Of a stretch of 19,084 nucleotides of DNA, positions 15,153 through 19,084 are shown one piece after another (within the stretch, counting starts at the first letter, position 1; each line of letters begins with the position of its first letter). The stretch lies in the NCBI GenBank assembly GCA_028280675.1, contig JANQLI010000106.1:1-19084 (forward strand), given 5' to 3'. Position numbers and translations under genes: made by a program. Origin of the DNA: Alphaproteobacteria bacterium (GTDB taxonomy: Bacteria; Pseudomonadota; Alphaproteobacteria; SMXP01). The notes under the pieces are model-generated. The model was given only the letters and a program-made list of their open reading frames with translations, ran no database searches and had not been told where the DNA came from.

Positions 15153-15953
15153 ATGGGTTTAAGTGATTCATTCAAATCTGAGGGTAGTAGTTTTCTAAGA
15201 AAACTCTTGTTTCATCTAAATGATCATGCTCCTGCATTTCAGACATCCGGTGCGCCCTTATCCAAATGGTTATGGCTTTGGGTGCCCGTTATCTTTTATG
15301 TGGTTGTCTTGGCATCGAACTGGTTTGATCCGGTTATTCAAAAGTGGGTTATTCGTCACGAACTTGGGCTGGGTGAAAATCTTACGACACTATGGTTTCT
15401 TGGGGCAGCTTTTGTTGGGATATTGTTATATCGGCAACGGGCAGCATTTGCGGGCCATTGGTTGCGGCCGCTGTTTCTTGTTTTTGCGGGTGTGGCTGTT
15501 TTTGTCGCTGGGGAAGAAGCGTCGTGGGGGCAGCATTTTTTCGGATGGGGCACACCGGAGTGGGTTGTTGATCTCAACAAGCAAAATGAAACCAATTTAC
15601 ACAATATGGCTGAGCGTGTTTTGGATCAAAAACCACGTGCCATCATCAGCATCGTAATTTTGCTCTTTGGTGTGATTATGCCCTGGCTTTATCGTAAGGG
15701 TAAATTCGCATCTCTCAGATCCTATCCAATAGTTGCGTGGCTGATGCCAACACCGCAGATGATTCCTGTAGCACTCTTGACATTTTTGCCGCGTCTTCCA
15801 GATCGCATCCAAGCAAATCTCGATATATCACTTGGCCCGCTTTTTAATTTGCCTACACGGTACTATCAGGAGATTCAAGAGTTTTATATTGGACTGTTTT
15901 TCTTCCTGTATGCTCTGACTCTTTACTTACGTCTGAAAAACAGACCGTTGTGA
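15153..15953 (+). CDS. Multi-pass membrane protein with GEEASWGQ motif, unknown function
   Basis: This 266-residue inner-membrane protein is one I cannot assign to a named family. About five to six hydrophobic segments are seen (near 39-57, 76-93, 104-119, 163-180, 194-212 and 245-260). Between the third and fourth lies the most striking part, AGEEASWGQHFFGWGTPEW (119-137), followed by LNKQNETNLHN (141-151). These paired acidic, Asn and His residues in a loop look like an active or metal site. A second acidic cluster is YYQEIQEFYIG (237-247). I recall similar 'GEE-SWGQ ... N-x-x-NLHN' proteins annotated only as hypothetical. The start has GAAGG about 9 bases before the ATG. Its TGA is immediately followed by the TAA of the convergent PAP2 gene. 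The sequence is AT-rich, like the divergent methyltransferase. Confidence 0.82.
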   Translation: MGLSDSFKSEGSSFLRKLLFHLNDHAPAFQTSGAPLSKWLWLWVPVIFYVVVLASNWFDPVIQKWVIRHELGLGENLTTLWFLGAAFVGILLYRQRAAFAGHWLRPLFLVFAGVAVFVAGEEASWGQHFFGWGTPEWVVDLNKQNETNLHNMAERVLDQKPRAIISIVILLFGVIMPWLYRKGKFASLRSYPIVAWLMPTPQMIPVALLTFLPRLPDRIQANLDISLGPLFNLPTRYYQEIQEFYIGLFFFLYALTLYLRLKNRPL

Positions 15954-16928
15954 TTAGTCATTGTGGTTGGCTGTTCTATCCCGTTTGCGCGCTTCGACAT
16001 CTTCGAGGGATGCTTTGAAAAAGACTTTAATACGCTGCTTCCAGGCTTCATCTTTTGCAAAGATGGCATGATCCATTGATGCGGTGCGATGTGTCAGTCC
16101 AAACTGTGTCCAGATTGACGTTACGCCTAATCGTTCATTGACAACGCGACATCCCTTTTGGAGATTGCGGCTTATTTTGCTCCATAGGTTTTCGAGGACA
16201 GCACTCACGCCCCAACGTTTTTCGATCACAATCATATAGACCAGCAAGATTGAAAGAGACATAAAGATTCCGGCAAACAGGGTGTCGCTGGGGAAATGGG
16301 CACCTTGGACAATGCGTGTCACACTAATGAGGATTCCAAAAGCAACTGCAAGAAGAACCCATCGCTGCCGGTTGGCGGGCATAACGAGCGCAAAGGCCAG
16401 CATCGTAAACGCAAGTGACGCATCCCCTGATACGAATGAGCAATTCGTATTGCACTGGTCTGTAACCATCAATGGCGGGGTGAAAAGTTTATCGCCGCCA
16501 AAAAATTCGACATCACGCGGGCGGGCGCGGCCCCAATATTCTTTGAATAACGCATTAGCCACGAGCCCTGGCCCTGTGATGAGGGAGAGCAGTAAAAACC
16601 AATATTGCCGCAAGCGAATTTGCACAAAAGGGCGGCGTGTGAGGCTGGTGATGAAGAGACCCAGCAAGACAAACATCACTAATATAGCGCCCCCTTCATC
16701 AATCACATCATTCAAAAACTTCGCTATAGGGTGTTGACGTAAGTTAAAACGCAATGCGCCATCTCCATCGCCATTTGCGAAGAGGCTGGAGATGGTCAAG
16801 TCAATCGTTGGGAAGGATACCCAAATAATGGCGGTCACAAACCCAAGGGCGCAAAGCGCCAATGCGGCAAACCAAGTACGGCTAAGCTGCACATCACGTG
16901 CGATGGGAGGGGTGGTCTGATTATCCAT
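15954..16928 (-). CDS. PAP2-family membrane phosphatase with variant motif 2
   Basis: This is a membrane phosphatase of the PAP2/lipid phosphatase group, 324 residues with about six membrane segments (first at 17-38). Motif 1 is KEYWGRARP (129-137). Motif 3 is TRIVQGAHFPSD (204-215), with the nucleophile His211 and its partner Asp215. Motif 2, normally PSGH, is FVSGDAS (165-171), so the histidine that protonates the leaving group is replaced by Asp169. A soluble tail of about 85 residues follows the last helix, longer than usual. The ATG lies inside the end of the glycosyltransferase gene (8-base overlap), with GAGGGA before it, so translation is probably coupled. The target is likely a lipid phosphate of the envelope (lipid A or a polyprenyl phosphate); this is inferred from the neighbours. 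Confidence 0.88.
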   Translation of the reverse strand: MDNQTTPPIARDVQLSRTWFAALALCALGFVTAIIWVSFPTIDLTISSLFANGDGDGALRFNLRQHPIAKFLNDVIDEGGAILVMFVLLGLFITSLTRRPFVQIRLRQYWFLLLSLITGPGLVANALFKEYWGRARPRDVEFFGGDKLFTPPLMVTDQCNTNCSFVSGDASLAFTMLAFALVMPANRQRWVLLAVAFGILISVTRIVQGAHFPSDTLFAGIFMSLSILLVYMIVIEKRWGVSAVLENLWSKISRNLQKGCRVVNERLGVTSIWTQFGLTHRTASMDHAIFAKDEAWKQRIKVFFKASLEDVEARKRDRTANHND

Positions 16929-18414
16929 TATATCCCTCTAGCCGGTACAGATGAATTTTGCGTGTGCGGTTTTCACTGACAGGTATTTCGAAAATGCCAA
17001 TTTCTTGGGTCTTTTCGAAGCTTTGAAGTATATCCTCTGGATCTTTGTAGCGCGCCACTAACAGAACAGTCTCTGTTGTTATATTCGAATGCGGCATGAC
17101 CATTTCATAATGATTTTGCACATAACCGTCCTGGTCCCAAATGCGGAATGATGCATCGGTGTCTTGTGCATAATACAAGAGCTCAGTCAGTATAAGGCGA
17201 TCATTGACAAGTATGATCTCGCTTTTCGTTTCTGCTGCGATCTCTACAACATGCTGACCAATCACATCCCATCCCCGCACGCGTTTAAAGGCGTTTCCCA
17301 TATTGGTGGCTTCAATCAATGCTGGGCTCAGGCTGAGTGTGTAGAGAAAGACACCCACGGCGACATTCGTCGCAAGCGCAACATAGAAGAGTGTGCGTTT
17401 TTGTTTTTGCAGCAGCCAGAGAACCACAAGAACTGTCGCCGCCACATATGTTGCCGCCGCCCAGTTGGCGTTGGCGCGTGAGATAAAGCTTTGCACCATG
17501 ACGATAGTGACAATGGGAAGTGAGAAACAGAGGAGTATAAGAAAATTCCGGTCGATGTGGCGGTGATTGATTATGCTGCGTATAAGGGAGCCTGCAACCC
17601 ATATCAAAATTGGAAAGAAGAAAAGGCCAAAGATGCCGAGCTGATCGACAAAGAAATCGGCAAGACTTTCAAGATTGAAGAGCTCCGCGCCCCAATTGGC
17701 ATTGTCGCCGGTGTGTTTGATCGTCGGGTTGCCATTCTTTGCATTCCACAGGAGATTAGGCAGTAAGAAAAGCAATCCTATTCCTCCGCTGATCCAGATA
17801 TGTGGTTTGCGTAAAAGCCAGCGGTCTGGTGCGCTCACGATGAGAAAAAGCGCTAAACATAGCACGAAATAGACCATGGCGTATTTAGAGAGGAAACCGA
17901 GGCCAAGAGCAATGCCAAGGCCGATAGCCCATCTCTTGTGTTGTGTTTCAAGCAAAGCGTAGAGGCAGAGAAGCGCCCACGCCCAGAAAAACAACAGCGG
18001 CACATCGGTTGACACAAGACCTGACGAAAAGGAAACGGCCGGTAATGTGATAAATGCAATAGCGACCCAAAAGGCGAGGCGTTCTAATCCCATACGATAC
18101 ACAAGCGCAAAGAGCACCAAGCTCGTTCCCATGTGTAAGAACGGCGACCCAATTCGGATGCAAGCTTCACTTGAGCCGCATACGGATGTTTCAAGGCGGA
18201 TCAGCCAGGCAATCATGGGGGGTTTAGAATAATAACCGAAGTCAAGATTGCGGCTCCAGTCCCAATATTGGGCTTCATCGCCGCCTAAGTTGAACGGGGA
18301 GAGAAAGAGCAGAATGACTCGTGTGAGGGTGATCGCACCGACAACAAGAACGGCGTGTTGAAAGGATGCCGTTTGCCAGAGAGATTGATCCGTTGCCGAT
18401 GTCTGCAGAGTCAT
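16921..18414 (-). CDS. GT39/ArnT-like glycosyltransferase, polytopic membrane protein
   Basis: This is a 497-residue GT-C fold transferase using a polyprenyl-phosphate sugar donor, of the ArnT / protein O-mannosyltransferase type. The first periplasmic loop has the acidic motif GGDEAQYWDW (44-53) with Asp46/Glu47, then GYYSKPPMIAWLI (60-72). A second acidic site is STDVPLLFFW (135-144). Around ten hydrophobic segments follow up to about residue 370, then a soluble C-terminal part. Known relatives add aminoarabinose, galacturonic acid or mannose to lipid A, core or proteins on the periplasmic side. The gene starts 3 bases after the preceding PAP2 gene and overlaps the next by 8 bases, so the three should act together. 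The acceptor and sugar are not readable from sequence. Confidence 0.9.
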   Translation of the reverse strand: MTLQTSATDQSLWQTASFQHAVLVVGAITLTRVILLFLSPFNLGGDEAQYWDWSRNLDFGYYSKPPMIAWLIRLETSVCGSSEACIRIGSPFLHMGTSLVLFALVYRMGLERLAFWVAIAFITLPAVSFSSGLVSTDVPLLFFWAWALLCLYALLETQHKRWAIGLGIALGLGFLSKYAMVYFVLCLALFLIVSAPDRWLLRKPHIWISGGIGLLFLLPNLLWNAKNGNPTIKHTGDNANWGAELFNLESLADFFVDQLGIFGLFFFPILIWVAGSLIRSIINHRHIDRNFLILLCFSLPIVTIVMVQSFISRANANWAAATYVAATVLVVLWLLQKQKRTLFYVALATNVAVGVFLYTLSLSPALIEATNMGNAFKRVRGWDVIGQHVVEIAAETKSEIILVNDRLILTELLYYAQDTDASFRIWDQDGYVQNHYEMVMPHSNITTETVLLVARYKDPEDILQSFEKTQEIGIFEIPVSENRTRKIHLYRLEGYNG

Positions 18415-18417
18415 GCG

Positions 18418-19084
18418 TTATGCCTCACTTTTTTCTGCAGATGATGTTTTGGCAAAACCCGGTGGGCGGTAATCGGTCTGCTCAATGTCCTTGAACCACT
18501 TTTCTTTCACAAAGATCACGCAGACCAGTCCAATGTAGGACCCCATAATCACATCACTGAGATAATGCGCATGCACGGCCATACGGCTGCCTGCGATGAG
18601 TATGGCGGGAATAAAAAAGGCCCACCACCATCGTGGAAAGAGATAGGCAAGAATAGCGGCCACCCCGAACACTGTTTGAGAATGGCCCGACGGAAAAGAA
18701 TTGTATGACCAGTCGGCGCTGAAATATTGAAAGCCGTATTCGCCATGCTGGATGAGGTCTTTCGGTCTAATGCGTCCGAAGATAAATTTCATGCTGTGTA
18801 TAATAAGGGCAGAGAAAGCGAAAGCGGCGGCACTAAACGCTCCAAGCCTGGCGATGCTCTGATACCACGTGGCGATGGGATGAGGCGCTGTCCAAAGCAT
18901 GAGCGCACGGCCACCAATCCATAAGGTCAATGCCGTGTAAGCATAGAAATCTGCCTTTCCGAGATCCGTGATTTCATCCCAAACGTCGAGTGCGAAAGGC
19001 GTCATGACTTTGCCAAGGAAGAGGGCAATTGGCTGATCAAAAAATGTCATGCTTATGAAAACGCAGACGAGGACGATGCCGAAG
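18418..19084 (-). CDS. PAP2-family membrane phosphatase, cut off by the right edge
   Basis: This PAP2 phosphatase has all three standard motifs. Counting from the ATG at 19050, motif 1 is KFIFGRIRP (88-96), motif 2 is NSFPSGHS (117-124), and motif 3 is SRMAVHAHYLSD (155-166), with the His162 nucleophile and Asp166. That ATG is not likely to be the true start: the frame remains open to base 19084 and reads F-G-I-V-L-V-C-V-F-I-S just before it, a typical membrane helix, so the gene continues outside the window. Length so far is at least 221 residues, with a polar C-terminal tail. It is the first visible gene of the minus-strand set PAP2, GT39, PAP2, with a 3-base gap to the next gene. Confidence 0.9.
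   Translation of the reverse strand, partial: FGIVLVCVFISMTFFDQPIALFLGKVMTPFALDVWDEITDLGKADFYAYTALTLWIGGRALMLWTAPHPIATWYQSIARLGAFSAAAFAFSALIIHSMKFIFGRIRPKDLIQHGEYGFQYFSADWSYNSFPSGHSQTVFGVAAILAYLFPRWWWAFFIPAILIAGSRMAVHAHYLSDVIMGSYIGLVCVIFVKEKWFKDIEQTDYRPPGFAKTSSAEKSEA

Overview
The window looks like part of a chromosome from a Gram-negative proteobacterium, most likely an alphaproteobacterium. This is inferred from the moderate GC content (about 50-55% by eye), the outer-membrane style genes (lipoprotein with a TonB C-terminal domain, PAP2 phosphatases, GT39-type transferase), the GST-queG pair, and the hydantoinase A/B plus CaiB/BaiF and Rieske genes typical of alphaproteobacterial catabolic loci. 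I cannot fix the genus. I see no rRNA, tRNA, CRISPR array, transposase, integrase or phage gene.

Layout. (1) 1-268 is the tail of a plus-strand gene with a charged C-terminus, possibly AsmA-like. (2) 488-967 (minus) encodes a small membrane-anchored protein whose body is an almost purely acidic tetrapeptide repeat. It shares a bidirectional terminator (317-353) with the first gene. (3) 968-1430 has no gene but holds at least five short perfect hairpins. (4) 1431-3163 (plus) carries a glutathione S-transferase-like gene followed closely by queG, the tRNA epoxyqueuosine reductase, closed by a terminator at 3199-3226.

(5) 3246-11217 is a catabolic block. On the minus strand are an HMG-CoA-lyase-type gene (7568-8485), a terminator (7488-7521), then hyuA (5153-7213) and hyuB (3246-5135). 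Divergent on the plus strand are a family III CoA-transferase (8739-9950) and a Rieske non-haem iron oxygenase (10096-11217). The lyase/CoA-transferase divergent promoter carries two mirror-image palindromes built from one hexamer, a good operator candidate. A plausible reading is oxidation or demethylation (Rieske), opening or carboxylation of a ring, amide or ketone (HyuAB), CoA activation (CoA-transferase), and cleavage to acetyl-CoA plus a keto acid (lyase). The substrate cannot be named from sequence.

(6) 11272-14121 (minus) holds a two-domain beta-lactamase-fold serine hydrolase, whose second domain lacks the usual tyrosine, followed by a small TonB-domain lipoprotein. (7) 14181-15953 is an AT-richer patch with an FkbM-type methyltransferase (minus) divergent from an unrecognised multi-pass membrane protein (plus) bearing a GEEASWGQ motif. 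(8) 15954-19084 is a tightly packed minus-strand operon, PAP2 phosphatase, GT39-type glycosyltransferase, second PAP2 phosphatase, suggesting remodelling of an envelope lipid (lipid A or undecaprenyl-phosphate linked). The first PAP2 gene runs off the right edge, because its reading frame stays open and hydrophobic beyond the first visible ATG.
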